DNA of 64,000 nt from NCBI GenBank assembly GCA_017305935.1, contig JAFKJU010000009.1, positions 186,001 to 250,000 of the forward strand, written 5' to 3'. Origin of the DNA: Hyphomicrobiales bacterium. GTDB taxonomy: Bacteria; Pseudomonadota; Alphaproteobacteria; Rhizobiales; Rhizobiaceae. Positions 1-9,817 of this stretch are shown one piece after another (positions within the stretch are counted from its first letter, which is position 1; every line of letters begins with the position of its first letter). The notes beneath the pieces were generated by a model. The model was given only the letters and a program-made list of their open reading frames with translations. It did not search any database and had not been told where the DNA came from. The translations under genes and the position numbers were made by a program.

Positions 1-361
1 CGGCCACCGCCACCGCGCCGCCGAGCAGGATGGCGAGGACAAGCGCGGCAAAGGCCAGTTCCAGCGTCGCCGGCAGGCGCTCGGCGAGCAGGCCGAGCAC
101 GTCGCGCCGCAGCGAGATAGAGGTGCCGAAATCGCCGGTTGCGACCGCCTTGAGCCAGACGAGGAATTGCATGGGAAGGCTGGCGTCGAGACCGTATTGC
201 GCTCTGAGCGCCGCGATGCTTTCGGGACTCGCGCCCGGCGAAATCATCATCGCGATGGGATCGCCCGGCACGACGCGCAGCAGAACGAACACGATCACCG
301 CGACGCCGAACAGCGTGATCGCGGCCATCGCCAGTCGTTTGAGGATCGAGAAGGCAATCAT
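1..361 (-). CDS. Peptide-type ABC transporter permease (OppB/DppB family), partial
   Basis: Inner-membrane permease of an oligopeptide/dipeptide-type importer. Only the first 120 residues lie in the window; the C-terminus is past base 1. The start ATG is at 361-359; the ATG 11 bases further upstream meets a stop after four codons. The visible part has the family layout: cytoplasmic start (MIAFSILKRL), a first membrane helix at about residues 9-27 (MAAITLFGVAVIVFVLL), the conserved RVVPGDP following it, then a periplasmic loop with QYGLDASLPMQF and GDFGTS, and the beginning of helix 2. It lies 3' of the matching binding-protein gene on the same strand, so the two belong to one importer. The substrate cannot be read from this. 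Family certain, substrate unknown. Confidence 0.9.
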   Translation of the reverse strand, partial: MIAFSILKRLAMAAITLFGVAVIVFVLLRVVPGDPIAMMISPGASPESIAALRAQYGLDASLPMQFLVWLKAVATGDFGTSISLRRDVLGLLAERLPATLELAFAALVLAILLGGAVAVA

Positions 362-511
362 GAATGCATCATTCCCTGACCGCGCCAGGCAACAAGCCTA
401 GCGGCGGGGATTTAGGCTGGCAAGCGGGCAAGGGGTTGCCCGGAAAAGTTCTGGATCGTTGCCCTGTCTGCGCAGGACGATCGATTTGGAGCGAAGCGGT
501 TGCCTCAAAAC

Positions 512-536
512 CCCTTCTCCCCCGAGGGGAGAAGGG
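512..536. repeat. Intergenic palindrome, copy 1 (CCCTTCTCCCC-N3-GGGGAGAAGGG)
   Basis: Perfect 11-base arms around a CGA spacer, in the gap between the binding-protein gene and the permease gene. The same core recurs at 25516-25538 and 28792-28814. Such elements are frequent between rhizobial genes. As RNA it forms a strong hairpin that could stabilise the upstream binding-protein message or limit read-through into the permease gene. Confidence 0.8.
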
Positions 537-569
537 AAATACGGCGACCGTTGCGCCGCGATCCTGCGA

Positions 570-2102
570 TCAGCCCGGCGAAACCAGCGTCGGCTGCAGT
601 GCGCCGGAAACATTCGGCGTCACCTTCAGCGTCGACTTGTAGAGGATCGGCTGGGCATATTGCAGCAGCGGGATGACATATCCCTGCTCGGCGATATACT
701 TGCTGACCGCTTTCCAGCCGGCGATGCGCTTGTCCTCGTCCTTTTCGCCCCAGAGCGGGATGATCATATTGTCGAGGTCGTCGGTATTCCAGACCGAATG
801 CGGCGAGGGGCCGAACATGGCGAAGCCGGTCGAGGTCGTCGGGTCGCCGATGGCGTTGCCCCAGTTGTAGAAGGCGGCGGGCGCCAGTTGATCGGCGGCG
901 CGCAACTCGTAGTGCTTGGCGATCTCGTAGACCTCGATTTCGGCCTCGATGCCGACCTTGCGCCACATGCCGACGATGGCCTGGACCATTTCATAGTCCT
1001 TGGGCTTCAGGCCGCGCGTCGTCTGGATCTTGAATTTCGCCGGCTTGTCCGGGGAATAGCCGGAGGCGGCGAGCAGCGATTTCGCCTTTTCCGGGTCGTA
1101 GCCGACCTTGATCGACGGATCGTAGGCCAGGTATTCCGGCGTTTCCAGCGTGTCGATCGGCACGCCGTAGCCGCGCAACAGGCGCTTGACGATTGCGTCC
1201 TTGTCGATGGCGTGATGGGCGGCGAGGCGCACGTTCTTGTCGAGCATCACCTCGATATTGTTGATGAACAGCATGCCGATATCGGAGATCGGCGTCGCGA
1301 CACCGGCAAAGCCCGCCGTGCCCTTCAGGCGGTCGAATTCGTCGTAGGGAATTTCCAGGGTGATGTCGGACGAGCCGGATTCGAGTTCGGCGACGCGGCT
1401 GGTGCCGTCCGGCACGAACTTGAAGACCACGGTGTCGAAGGCCGGCTTGCCGCCGTAATAATTCGGATTGGCCTTGAGCCGCAGGAAGGCGTTGCCTTCA
1501 TAGGCATCGACCATATAGGGCCCGGTGCCGATCGGCTTCTTCTCGAAACCTTCCGCACCGACCTTTTCGTAATAGGCCTTCGGCATGACATAGCCGGTGA
1601 GGAAGGCGGCCCATTTGAAGAAGGTCGGCTCGAAGCGCAGCACGTCGCCGGTGATGCGCTTGCCGTCGATCTTGTAATTGCCGGCGGTCGACCAGACGAA
1701 TTGCGCGGGATTGCCGGTCTTTTCGTCGGCGGCGCGGGTCAGCGACCAGACCACGTCCTCCGGGGTGAACGGCGAGCCGTCATGCCAGGTCACGCCCTCG
1801 CGCACATCCATCCACAGCTTGGTCTTGTCCTCGTTCCAACCCCAGTCGGTGAGCAGGCCCGGCTGGAAGGACAGGTCGGGGCCCTGGCCGACATACTGGT
1901 CGAAGATCGAGCGATAGATCGCCTGGATGGTCGGATTGACCGCCGAGGGACCGACCGTCGGGTCGAAGGAGGGCAGGTTGACATTGTAGGCGATGGTCAG
2001 CGTTCCGGCCTCGGCGGCCGAGACGAGGTTACGGCCGGAAAATACCCCGGTCAAAAAGGCGGCAGCACCCAGGCCCAGCGCCTGGCGTCTGGAAAACATC
2101 AT
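570..2102 (-). CDS. ABC transporter substrate-binding protein, peptide/opine/nickel family 5
   Basis: Periplasmic solute-binding protein of about 510 residues, usual for SBP_bac_5. Start chosen at the double ATG (2102/2099) preceded by GGAG; a longer upstream reading has no ribosome site and would bury the export signal. The N-terminus MMFSRRQALGLGAAAF carries twin arginines before a hydrophobic stretch, suggesting Tat export. After the signal come the family landmarks FDPTVGPSAVNP near the mature start, DVREGVTWHDGSPFTPEDVV (the HDG-P-T-ED signature) and IGTGPYMV. The permease gene follows on the same strand after a hairpin. Ligand unknown: peptides, opines or glycosides are all possible in this family. 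Confidence 0.92.
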   Translation of the reverse strand: MMFSRRQALGLGAAAFLTGVFSGRNLVSAAEAGTLTIAYNVNLPSFDPTVGPSAVNPTIQAIYRSIFDQYVGQGPDLSFQPGLLTDWGWNEDKTKLWMDVREGVTWHDGSPFTPEDVVWSLTRAADEKTGNPAQFVWSTAGNYKIDGKRITGDVLRFEPTFFKWAAFLTGYVMPKAYYEKVGAEGFEKKPIGTGPYMVDAYEGNAFLRLKANPNYYGGKPAFDTVVFKFVPDGTSRVAELESGSSDITLEIPYDEFDRLKGTAGFAGVATPISDIGMLFINNIEVMLDKNVRLAAHHAIDKDAIVKRLLRGYGVPIDTLETPEYLAYDPSIKVGYDPEKAKSLLAASGYSPDKPAKFKIQTTRGLKPKDYEMVQAIVGMWRKVGIEAEIEVYEIAKHYELRAADQLAPAAFYNWGNAIGDPTTSTGFAMFGPSPHSVWNTDDLDNMIIPLWGEKDEDKRIAGWKAVSKYIAEQGYVIPLLQYAQPILYKSTLKVTPNVSGALQPTLVSPG

Positions 2103-2655
2103 GATGGACTCCGTCGTTCCCTCGGTTCCCGCCAGCACGTCGTCCCGGACGACTGGTCGGGTAATTTTTATGGATCGGAATGCTTTAATCCTAAAATAAG
2201 CCCGCTCCGCTTGCAAGCGCTTTTCTTGCTTCTATATGCCGATGCATAGAAATCTCGCGGGGATGCGAAAATGCCGGATGAGGCCGGTATTTTAGCAATA
2301 GCGGCCAATTCTGGCGCCGTGTTCAGTGTGCTTCGGCGACCTCTTCGACATTAAATATGATTTTGCAATTATTTTATAGCGGATGATGATCACGCAGGGC
2401 GAGGCAATTCGGGATGCGGTCGAAGCGTGCGCCCCTGCGGAAAATCATGGGCCACGGTGCCTCTTTCGCCCGGTCAGCCGCGGGCCCTAGAATTTCTTCT
2501 TCAGGAAATAACGCGGCGTCGCGCCGTTTCCCGCCGGCCGCGACCGGGAACCCCTGCACGCTGGAGCTTAGATTTACGGTAAAACAACCTGAAGTCAGTT
2601 TTGCGCAACCCAAGGCCCTTACGCGTCGGCATGAATGCGAACCAGGGGTGGTGCG
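2103..2655. other. Intergenic region, no gene recognised
   Basis: 553 bases between the divergent binding-protein gene and the DUF1217 gene. It must hold both promoters. Short open frames here show no recognisable protein or ribosome site. A 12-base perfect palindrome CGCTTGCAAGCG lies at 2208-2219, about 105 bases upstream of the binding-protein start, but such sites occur by chance several times in a window this size. An AT-rich patch (about 2340-2385) is the likeliest promoter ground. Confidence 0.5.
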
Positions 2656-5571
2656 ATGGTTTCGACCTATTTGAGCTACAATCTCGTCGTGCGCGACATG
2701 AAGGCAAGCATGGCGCGCACGGCCAACGACGCCATGGTGAAGCGCGATGGCGAATATTACAAGGCCAATATCGGCAAGGTCCGCTCCGTCGATGAATTCC
2801 TGAAAGACCATCGCCTCTATACCTATGCGATGCGCGCCTATGGCCTGGAAGACATGGCCTATGCCAAGGCGTTCATGAAGAAGGTGCTGGAAAGCGATCT
2901 CGGCGACACCAACAGCTTCGCCAACAAGCTGACAGACAGCCGTTACCGCGATTTCGCCTCCGCCTACCAGTTCGGCACCGGCACGAAGATGCCGCAGACC
3001 GAGCACCAGACCGAGGAACTGATCGACCTCTACACCGACCGGATCGAGCAGAACGACCGCGCCGTCACCGCCGAGACCAGCTATTACGACGCCATGCTGA
3101 CGCGCGTGAAGAGCGTCGACGAGTTCCTCGCCAATCCGCGCCTGCGCGACTACATGTTCAAGGCCTACGATATCGACGGCCGCAATTACGACCGCGCCTT
3201 GATCCGCGGCCTGCTGGTCAGCGATCCCAACGATTCCACCTCCTTCTTCAACACCCAGATCCTGCCGAAGGTGGTCGATGCCAAGGCGGCGATCGAGGAT
3301 GTCGCCCCGATCCTCGACAAGATCGGCAAACGCGACGCCTATCTCAAGAACGTGGCGAACCTGCAGGGCACCATCGAGGATATCACCGGCATGCGCGCCG
3401 AAATCGCCGGCATCCAGGGGCAGATGGGCACCGGGCTGGACGACGGTATGCTGCAGGCGCAGATCAACACGCTGCAGCGCAATATCGAGGCAACCTTCAC
3501 CACTTTCGTAGGCGACAAGGTCGGCGCGCTGAAGGGCCGGATCGCCGGCCTCGAAGCGCAGAAGGCCGAGCCCGGCGCCGATGTGCCGGCCCTGCAGACG
3601 CAGATCGACGCCATCCAGGCCGATGTCGACCATTGGCAGGCCGATTACGACAGCCGCGTCTCGATCTTCACCAAGAAGAACGAGGTCGCCGCACTGGAAA
3701 TCCAGCGTCTGGAACCCGGCGCCGACACCGTCGCCATCGACCAGCAGATCGCCGCGCTGCAAGCCGAGATCGGCGGGCTGGAGGCCGGGCTGGAAGCGGT
3801 CGACCTGCCGCAGGTCGCCCAGATGCGTGACGACCAGCAGGCCGCCGCCGATGCCATCCCCGGCCTGCCGCTGCCCGGCGCCGATACGCAAGCGTTGAGC
3901 GCCAAGCTGACCGAGCAGAAAAATCGCGCGGCGAACTATCTGATCGTCGCGGCCGGCTATGAGAAACTCGCCAGCGCCTATGACTTCGGCGCCGATGGCT
4001 CCGTGCCGGCCGGCGGTGCCCAGACGGATGCGAACCGCAAGATCGCCACTGGCAATTACGTCTCCAAGCAGGAGCGGCTGACGCGCGCCGGCGCGCTGCT
4101 CAACGACCAGTATTTTCGCGAGACGGTCAACAGCTTCACCAGCGCCAGCCAGATGCTGGAGGATTCGCGCATCGTCTCCTACCTCAAGGCTGCCTTCGGG
4201 CTCTCCACCTATGGCGCCATCGTCACCTCGACACTGGAAAACGCCCTGACAACGCCGGCTTCCGAAGCGGATCTGGAGGATACTGACAACTTTATCCGCA
4301 AAAATTATTCCGGCCGTCCCTACTACAACAACCTGATTGCGCTATCGCGCGCCTTCAATTTCAACAGCGACGGCACGCTGCCGGCCGGCAAATATCCCGT
4401 CGACGCCGACAAGCTGCTGTCGTTGTCGAACGGTTATTTCTCCGGCTACAACGACGTCGTCGAAGCCGCCGACGAGCGGGCGATCACCGGCCTGAAAAAG
4501 GCATTGGGGGCATTCAACACCACGGCGGGCAAGATCGCCAATGTCGACCATCTGGTCAACAACGCCGCCGTCTACGAATTCGCCATGAAGGCGGTCGGGC
4601 TCGATGTGAACGAAGTCTCCAAACGGATCATGAAGAACGTCCTCAAAAGCGACCTCCAGGATCCCAAAAGCTTCGTCTACACGCTCAAGGACGACCGCTA
4701 CCTGCAATTCGCGAAACTGTTCAATTTCGACAAGGACGGCAAGCTGACCTGGGCACGCATGGCGCAATCGGAAGAAAGGATGAAGAACACCGCCAAGGAT
4801 TACATCATCCAGAAGACCCGCTTTCTCTCCGGCACCGAGAAGAAGACGGCGAAGGCGGCGGCGGAGAAGGAAGCCGAACATTACACCGACAAGCTCGGCA
4901 AGATTTCCACCCGCAAGGAGTTGCTCGCCGACCGCCGCCTGATCGACGTCGCCCTGGTGGCGCGCGGCATCGATCCCAAGAAGGTGACCAACGACTATAT
5001 CCGCAAGATCTTCGAATCCGACCTCGGCGATCCCAAGAGTTTCGCCAATACCGAGAAGGATTATCGTTTCGCCGAAATTGCCGCCTCCTACAATTTCGAC
5101 AGGAAAGGCAATGTCATCCGCACCTCGAGCGAGGTGATCCAGACCGCCGGCGGTATTCTGGAAACGACCAACCTCTATCTGCGCCAGACGATCGAGAGCA
5201 CGCAAGGGGAGGAGAATGCCGGGGTGCGCCTGGCGCTCTATTTCGAGCGCAAGGTGGCCGATATCACCTCTGCCTACGACATTCTCAGCGACAACGCCCT
5301 CTCCGAAGTGTTCCGCACCGTCTTCAGCCTGCCGGACGAGGTGGCGGCCATGGATGTCGACCAGCAGGCCAAGCTGGTGGACAAATACATGAAGCTCAGT
5401 GAGCTGAAGAATCCTGACAAGCTGGCGGCGATGCTGCGTCGCTTCACGGTCATGTACGACCTGAAGAACAACAGCACCGGCTCGCTTGCGGCCACCCTGC
5501 TCAGCGGCGCCGGCGCCACCATTACCGGCGACACGCTGATGGCGATCGCGCAATTGCGCGGGCGGCGGTGA
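2656..5571 (+). CDS. Large DUF1217 repeat protein (possible flagellum-associated family)
   Basis: A 971-residue protein with no signal peptide. About six copies of a 65-residue unit are visible, with the pattern VDEFL..-R/Y-..AMRAYGL-..KVLESDLGD..SFAN..-DSRYRDFA..Y-F. They sit at about residues 41-106, 150-202, 495-570, 625-692, 750-820 and 875-950. Residues 205-435 are an insert rich in Gln, Ala and Glu with heptad-like spacing, probably coiled coil. This matches DUF1217, which in rhizobia and Brucella often lies in or near flagellar gene clusters; no flagellar gene is present here. Start chosen at ATG 2656 behind AGGGGTGG, seven codons inside the longest reading. It appears monocistronic. 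Biochemical role unknown; a structural or scaffold role is inference. Confidence 0.82.
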   Translation: MVSTYLSYNLVVRDMKASMARTANDAMVKRDGEYYKANIGKVRSVDEFLKDHRLYTYAMRAYGLEDMAYAKAFMKKVLESDLGDTNSFANKLTDSRYRDFASAYQFGTGTKMPQTEHQTEELIDLYTDRIEQNDRAVTAETSYYDAMLTRVKSVDEFLANPRLRDYMFKAYDIDGRNYDRALIRGLLVSDPNDSTSFFNTQILPKVVDAKAAIEDVAPILDKIGKRDAYLKNVANLQGTIEDITGMRAEIAGIQGQMGTGLDDGMLQAQINTLQRNIEATFTTFVGDKVGALKGRIAGLEAQKAEPGADVPALQTQIDAIQADVDHWQADYDSRVSIFTKKNEVAALEIQRLEPGADTVAIDQQIAALQAEIGGLEAGLEAVDLPQVAQMRDDQQAAADAIPGLPLPGADTQALSAKLTEQKNRAANYLIVAAGYEKLASAYDFGADGSVPAGGAQTDANRKIATGNYVSKQERLTRAGALLNDQYFRETVNSFTSASQMLEDSRIVSYLKAAFGLSTYGAIVTSTLENALTTPASEADLEDTDNFIRKNYSGRPYYNNLIALSRAFNFNSDGTLPAGKYPVDADKLLSLSNGYFSGYNDVVEAADERAITGLKKALGAFNTTAGKIANVDHLVNNAAVYEFAMKAVGLDVNEVSKRIMKNVLKSDLQDPKSFVYTLKDDRYLQFAKLFNFDKDGKLTWARMAQSEERMKNTAKDYIIQKTRFLSGTEKKTAKAAAEKEAEHYTDKLGKISTRKELLADRRLIDVALVARGIDPKKVTNDYIRKIFESDLGDPKSFANTEKDYRFAEIAASYNFDRKGNVIRTSSEVIQTAGGILETTNLYLRQTIESTQGEENAGVRLALYFERKVADITSAYDILSDNALSEVFRTVFSLPDEVAAMDVDQQAKLVDKYMKLSELKNPDKLAAMLRRFTVMYDLKNNSTGSLAATLLSGAGATITGDTLMAIAQLRGRR

Positions 5572-5679
5572 GGGGCGCAGCGCCGCTTCTCGCACACATA
5601 AAAATTCCGACATGCGCCCTCCCGGACCCTGCCGACCATGCTATATCGCTAGCATATCGGTGAAAGCGGGGAGAGCGAC

Positions 5680-6444
5680 ATGGCGGCCATCGACCTCAAC
5701 AGCGATCTCGGCGAGAGTTTCGGCGCCTGGCGCATGGGGGATGACGCGGCGATGCTGGATATCGTCTCGAGCGCCAATATCGCCTGCGGTTTCCATGCCG
5801 GCGATCCCGCCGGCATCTTTCGCACCGTGAAAGCGGCGGCGCAGCGCGGCGTCGCCATCGGCGCCCATGTCTCCTATCCGGACCGGGTCGGCTTCGGCCG
5901 CCGCGACCTCGACGTGACGCCGGAGGAACTGATCGCCGACGTCATCTACCAGATCGGGGCGCTGAAGGGCATGGCGACGGCCGCCGGCACAGCCGTGCTT
6001 TACGTCAAGCCGCATGGCGCGCTCTATAACCGCATCGCCCGTGACGCCAGGCAGGGCGGAGCGGTGATCGAGGCGATCCGGGCCGTCGATCCCACGCTCG
6101 TCCTGATGGGCCTCGCCAATGCGCCGATCCTCGAGCTTGCCCGCCGGGCCGGGCTTTGCGTCGTGGCCGAGGCCTTCGCCGACCGCGCGTATGCGCCGTC
6201 GGGCGATCTCGTCTCTCGCCGCGAGCCTGGGGCGGTGCTGCACGATGCCGGGCAGATCGCCACGCGCATGGCCGGCCTTGCCCGCCACGGTACGCTGGAA
6301 GCGGTCGATGGCAGTCTCATCCCCGTCGAGGCGCAATCGATCTGCGTGCATGGCGACAGCCCCGACGCCGTCGCCATCGCCCGTGAGATCCGCCGCCGCT
6401 TCGAGGCGGAGGGAATTGCCATCCGCTCCTTCCGGCCCGAATGA
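5680..6444 (+). CDS. pxpA: 5-oxoprolinase subunit PxpA (LamB/YcsF family)
   Basis: A 254-residue cytoplasmic protein, the usual length of the family. Signatures are [16 protein letters not shown] near the N-terminus, [11 protein letters not shown] at about residue 30 and VKPHGALYN at about residue 108. With PxpB and PxpC it forms the bacterial ATP-dependent 5-oxoprolinase, which opens 5-oxoproline (pyroglutamate) to glutamate. The stop overlaps the next start in an ATGA, so translation is coupled. A GGGGAGAG element precedes the ATG. The presence of a biotin carboxylase as the fourth operon gene raises the possibility of a related but different, biotin-linked reaction. Confidence 0.93.
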   Translation: MAAIDLNSDLGESFGAWRMGDDAAMLDIVSSANIACGFHAGDPAGIFRTVKAAAQRGVAIGAHVSYPDRVGFGRRDLDVTPEELIADVIYQIGALKGMATAAGTAVLYVKPHGALYNRIARDARQGGAVIEAIRAVDPTLVLMGLANAPILELARRAGLCVVAEAFADRAYAPSGDLVSRREPGAVLHDAGQIATRMAGLARHGTLEAVDGSLIPVEAQSICVHGDSPDAVAIAREIRRRFEAEGIAIRSFRPE

Positions 6445-8045
6445 TGCCGATGCGCGTCCTGCCAGTCAATTTTTCGACAGTGCTGGTCGAGCTTGCCGGG
6501 CTCGACGAGACGCTGGCGCTGTTCGCCTCGCTTCAGGCCGCGCCGCTCGACGGCATCGTCGAGACCATACCGGCGGCGCGCACGCTGATGATCCGCTTCC
6601 GGCCGGAGCGGATATCGGCCGAAACGCTCGCCGCCCGCATCGCCGCTCGCGATCTTTCGGCCCGGCCGGCGGCCTGTCAGCGAACGGTGGAAATTCCGGT
6701 GCGTTATGACGGGCCGGATCTCGCGGAGGTCGCCGAACTCACCGGCCTGAGCACTGCCGAGGTGGTGCGCCGTCACAGCGAAAGCCTGTTCACCGTCGCT
6801 TTCTGCGGCTTCGCGCCCGGTTTCGGCTATCTCGTCGGCGGCGATCCGGCCTTGCATGTGCCGCGCCGACAGAGTCCGCGCACCCGCATTCCCGCTGGCT
6901 CCGTGGCGCTGGCCGGGTCGTTCAGCGGTGTCTATCCCAGCGAAAGCCCTGGCGGCTGGCAGATCATCGGCACGACGCCGTTGCGGATGTGGGACATTTT
7001 TCGCGAGCCAGGCGCGCTGCTGCAGCCCGGATTTCGCGTGCGCTTCGTCGACATGGACAAGGCGCAGGTGACCGTTCCAGCCGCAACGCCCGCGCCGGCG
7101 AAACCTTCTGTTGCGGCGGATGCGCCGCAGTTCAAAATCCGCGCCGCGCCGATACCGGCGCTGTTCCAGGATGCCGGGCGCTCCGGGCGCAGCGGCCAGG
7201 GGGTGTCCGCATCCGGGGCGCTGGACCGCGGCGCGTTTTTCGCCGCCAACCGCATCGTCGGCAATCCCGCCGACACGCCCTGCCTCGAATTGACGGGGGG
7301 CGGCTTTTGCTTCGAAACCACCGCCCGCGCCGTCATCGGCCTTGCCGGGGCGACTTGCCCGGTGACGATCCGCGACGCCGCCGGCTGCGCGCGCGTGTTC
7401 GACAGTTGGCGGCCCGTGCCGCTGGAACCGGGCGATGTCGTGACGGTTGGGCCGCCGGATGCGGGAATGCGCGCCTATCTCGCCGTGCGCAACGGTTACG
7501 AGGTGGCGCCGGTGCTGGGTAGCGCGGCCACCGATACGCTGGCGAAGATCGGCCCGGATCCGGTGGAGGCCGGCGTCGCTCTGGCGCTGCGTTCGGAGAC
7601 GCTGCCGTTGGATAGTGTCGCGCTTCACGAAGCGCCCGCCTTTGCGCTGCCGACGTCCGGCGATGTCGTGACGCTCGATATCGTGCTTGGCCCGCGCGCC
7701 GACTGGTTCACCCCGGCAGGACTTGCGGCGCTGAGCGGACAGGATTGGCGGGTGACGCCGCAATCGAGCCGCGTCGGCATTCGGCTGGCCGGCGAGAGAT
7801 CCATCGAACGCAAGGACAGGGCGGAGCTTGCCAGCGAAGGCACGGCCACCGGCGCCATCCAGGTGCCGCATGACGGCCAGCCGGTGCTGTTCCTTGCCGA
7901 TCATCCGCTGACCGGCGGCTATCCGGTCGTCGCCACGGTCGCCGAATACCACCTCGATCTCGCCGGGCAACTCCCCGTGGGGGCTGCCGTCCGCTTCCGC
8001 CCGGTCGGCCCCTTCGCCGAGATCGCCATCGGAGTGCCCCCATGA
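6441..8045 (+). CDS. pxpBC: Fused PxpB-PxpC (KipI-KipA) 5-oxoprolinase / carboxyltransferase-like protein
   Basis: A single 534-residue chain joins two subunits that are separate in many bacteria. Residues 5-210 are KipI/PxpB-like ([10 protein letters not shown] at 122-131, [11 protein letters not shown] at about 149-159, YPSESPGGW). An Ala/Pro-rich linker spans about 211-228. Residues 230-534 are KipA/PxpC-like ([32 protein letters not shown]). KipA-type proteins belong to the biotin-dependent carboxyltransferase family and resemble part of urea amidolyase. The gene overlaps pxpA and the following biotin carboxylase gene by ATGA on both sides, so the three products are probably made together and act as one complex in the cytoplasm. 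Confidence 0.9.
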   Translation: MMPMRVLPVNFSTVLVELAGLDETLALFASLQAAPLDGIVETIPAARTLMIRFRPERISAETLAARIAARDLSARPAACQRTVEIPVRYDGPDLAEVAELTGLSTAEVVRRHSESLFTVAFCGFAPGFGYLVGGDPALHVPRRQSPRTRIPAGSVALAGSFSGVYPSESPGGWQIIGTTPLRMWDIFREPGALLQPGFRVRFVDMDKAQVTVPAATPAPAKPSVAADAPQFKIRAAPIPALFQDAGRSGRSGQGVSASGALDRGAFFAANRIVGNPADTPCLELTGGGFCFETTARAVIGLAGATCPVTIRDAAGCARVFDSWRPVPLEPGDVVTVGPPDAGMRAYLAVRNGYEVAPVLGSAATDTLAKIGPDPVEAGVALALRSETLPLDSVALHEAPAFALPTSGDVVTLDIVLGPRADWFTPAGLAALSGQDWRVTPQSSRVGIRLAGERSIERKDRAELASEGTATGAIQVPHDGQPVLFLADHPLTGGYPVVATVAEYHLDLAGQLPVGAAVRFRPVGPFAEIAIGVPP

Positions 8046-9757
8046 AAAAAGTGCTGATCGTCAATCGCGGCGAAATCGCCGTGCGCATTATTCGCGCCTG
8101 CCGCGATTACGGGCTTGCTTCCGTTGCCGTCTATGCCGATCCGGATGCGGAGGCGCCGTTTGTGCGTCTTGCCGACGAGGTCTATGGGCTGGACGGCATA
8201 CGTCCGGCCGAGACCTATCTCGATATCGAAAAGCTGGTCGCCATTGCCCGCCGCGCCGGCGCGGATGCCGTGCATCCGGGCTACGGTTTCCTGTCGGAAC
8301 GGGCGGAATTCGCCCGCGCCGTCATCGCGGCCGGGCTGGCATGGATCGGCCCCGGCCCCGATGTGATCGAGGCGCTGGGCGACAAGGTCGAGGCGCGGCG
8401 CATCGCCGCCCGCGTCGGCGCGCCGCTGGTGGCCGGCAGCGACGGACCGGTTTCCTCTGCCGAAGAGGTGATCGCCTTCGCCGAGGCCCATGGCCTGCCG
8501 GTGGCCATCAAGGCGGCGCATGGCGGCGGCGGGCGCGGCCTCAAGGTGGCGCGCACGCTCGACGAAATCCCCGATCTCTATGCCTCCGCCGTGCGCGAGG
8601 CGACCGCCGCCTTCGGCGAAGGCACCTGTTTTCTCGAACGTTTCCTCGACCGTCCGCGTCATATCGAGGCGCAGGTGCTGGCCGACAGCCATGGCAAGGT
8701 GGTCGTTCTCGGCACCCGCGATTGCTCATTGCAGCGCCGAAACCAGAAACTCGTCGAGGAAGCGCCGGCTCCTTTTCTGTCGGAGGCGCAGCGCGCGCGC
8801 ATCCACGCGGCGGCGAAGGCGATCTGCGCCGAGGCCGGTTACTGCGGCGCGGGCACGGTGGAATTCCTGCTGGGCGGCGATGGCGCCATCTCCTTCCTGG
8901 AGGTCAATACGCGCCTGCAGGTCGAGCATACCGTCACCGAGGAGACGACGGGCATCGATCTGGTGATCGAGCAATTGCGCATCGCCGAGGGTCTGCCGCT
9001 CGCCTTCGACGACGCGCCGCCGCCGCGCGGCCATGCAATCGAGTTTCGCATCAATGCCGAGGATCCCGGCCGCGGTTTCCTGCCGACGCCGGGGCGCGTC
9101 ACGCGCTTCGATCCGCCCGCCGGTCCCGGCATCCGGCTGGACAGCGGGGTTGTGGAAGGTTCCACCGTTCCCGCGGCTTACGATTCCCTGCTGGCCAAGC
9201 TGGTCGTCACCGGCGCCACCCGCGCCCAGGCGATTTCTCGCGCCCGGCGCGCCTTGAAGGAGTTCGTCGTCGAAGGTGTGGCGACCGTGTTGCCCTTCCA
9301 CCGCGCCGTGCTGGACGCGCAGGATTTCATCGGCGCGGAAGAATTCGGCGTGCATACGCGCTGGATCGAGACCGAATTTTCCGCCATGCCCGAAGCCATG
9401 GCGCGGCCGGAGCCGGCGGACGAGCCGGCGCTGATCCGCACCCATGTGGAAATCGACGGCAAACGGGTCGCGCTCGCCCTGCCGGCGCTGCTGCTGTCCG
9501 GCTTCGCCGCCGCGCCGCCTGCCCGTCCTGCCGGTGCGGCGCTTGCCGATGGCATCGTCGCCCCGGTCTCCGGCACGCTGCAGGCGATCCGCATCGAGGA
9601 CGGAGCCGAGGTCGTCGAGGGCGAACTGGTGGCGGTGATGGAGGCGATGAAGATGGAAACCCAGGTCTTTGCGCCGAAATCCGGCCGCTTGCGGCTCACC
9701 GCCCGGCCGGGGGATTTCGTGCCGGCCGGAACACCGCTGGCGCGGTTCGAGGAATAG
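8042..9757 (+). CDS. Biotin carboxylase with C-terminal biotin-carrier domain
   Basis: A 571-residue protein. Residues 1-445 are a biotin carboxylase: [15 protein letters not shown] at the start, the ATP-grasp glycine loop [13 protein letters not shown] at 157-169 and [16 protein letters not shown] in the active site. After a linker, residues 505-571 are a biotinyl domain with EAMKME; Lys537 is the expected biotin attachment site. It would carboxylate its own biotin with ATP and bicarbonate. Ordinary acetyl-CoA carboxylase keeps carrier and carboxylase separate, so this is not housekeeping AccC. No acyl-CoA carboxyltransferase is adjacent; the only carboxyltransferase-like partner is the PxpC half of the preceding gene, which it overlaps. 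Confidence 0.88.
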   Translation: MKKVLIVNRGEIAVRIIRACRDYGLASVAVYADPDAEAPFVRLADEVYGLDGIRPAETYLDIEKLVAIARRAGADAVHPGYGFLSERAEFARAVIAAGLAWIGPGPDVIEALGDKVEARRIAARVGAPLVAGSDGPVSSAEEVIAFAEAHGLPVAIKAAHGGGGRGLKVARTLDEIPDLYASAVREATAAFGEGTCFLERFLDRPRHIEAQVLADSHGKVVVLGTRDCSLQRRNQKLVEEAPAPFLSEAQRARIHAAAKAICAEAGYCGAGTVEFLLGGDGAISFLEVNTRLQVEHTVTEETTGIDLVIEQLRIAEGLPLAFDDAPPPRGHAIEFRINAEDPGRGFLPTPGRVTRFDPPAGPGIRLDSGVVEGSTVPAAYDSLLAKLVVTGATRAQAISRARRALKEFVVEGVATVLPFHRAVLDAQDFIGAEEFGVHTRWIETEFSAMPEAMARPEPADEPALIRTHVEIDGKRVALALPALLLSGFAAAPPARPAGAALADGIVAPVSGTLQAIRIEDGAEVVEGELVAVMEAMKMETQVFAPKSGRLRLTARPGDFVPAGTPLARFEE

Positions 9758-9760
9758 ACC

Positions 9761-9786
9761 CGCGCCCGCCGGATGGAGCGGGCGCG
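9761..9786. terminator. Hairpin between convergent genes
   Basis: Perfect 9-base arms CGCGCCCGC / GCGGGCGCG with an 8-base loop, just after the biotin carboxylase stop at 9757 and ahead of the convergent protease stop at 9818. There is no long T run, so termination strength is uncertain. Position fits a bidirectional terminator. Confidence 0.65.
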
Positions 9787-9817
9787 AGAGTTTCTGCAAT
9801 TGGATCGTCCCCAGGCT

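Noticed and set aside
2208..2219. Perfect palindrome CGCTTGCAAGCG upstream of the peptide-binding protein
   Set aside because: Perfect 12-base palindromes are expected by chance around 15 times in 64 kb; there is no regulator gene adjacent.
459..2249. Long open frame (about 600 codons) on the plus strand opposite the peptide-binding protein gene
   Set aside because: High GC keeps stops rare on the opposite strand. The translation is low-complexity (Arg, Gly, Asp, Val) and lacks domains, whereas the minus strand encodes a clear binding protein.
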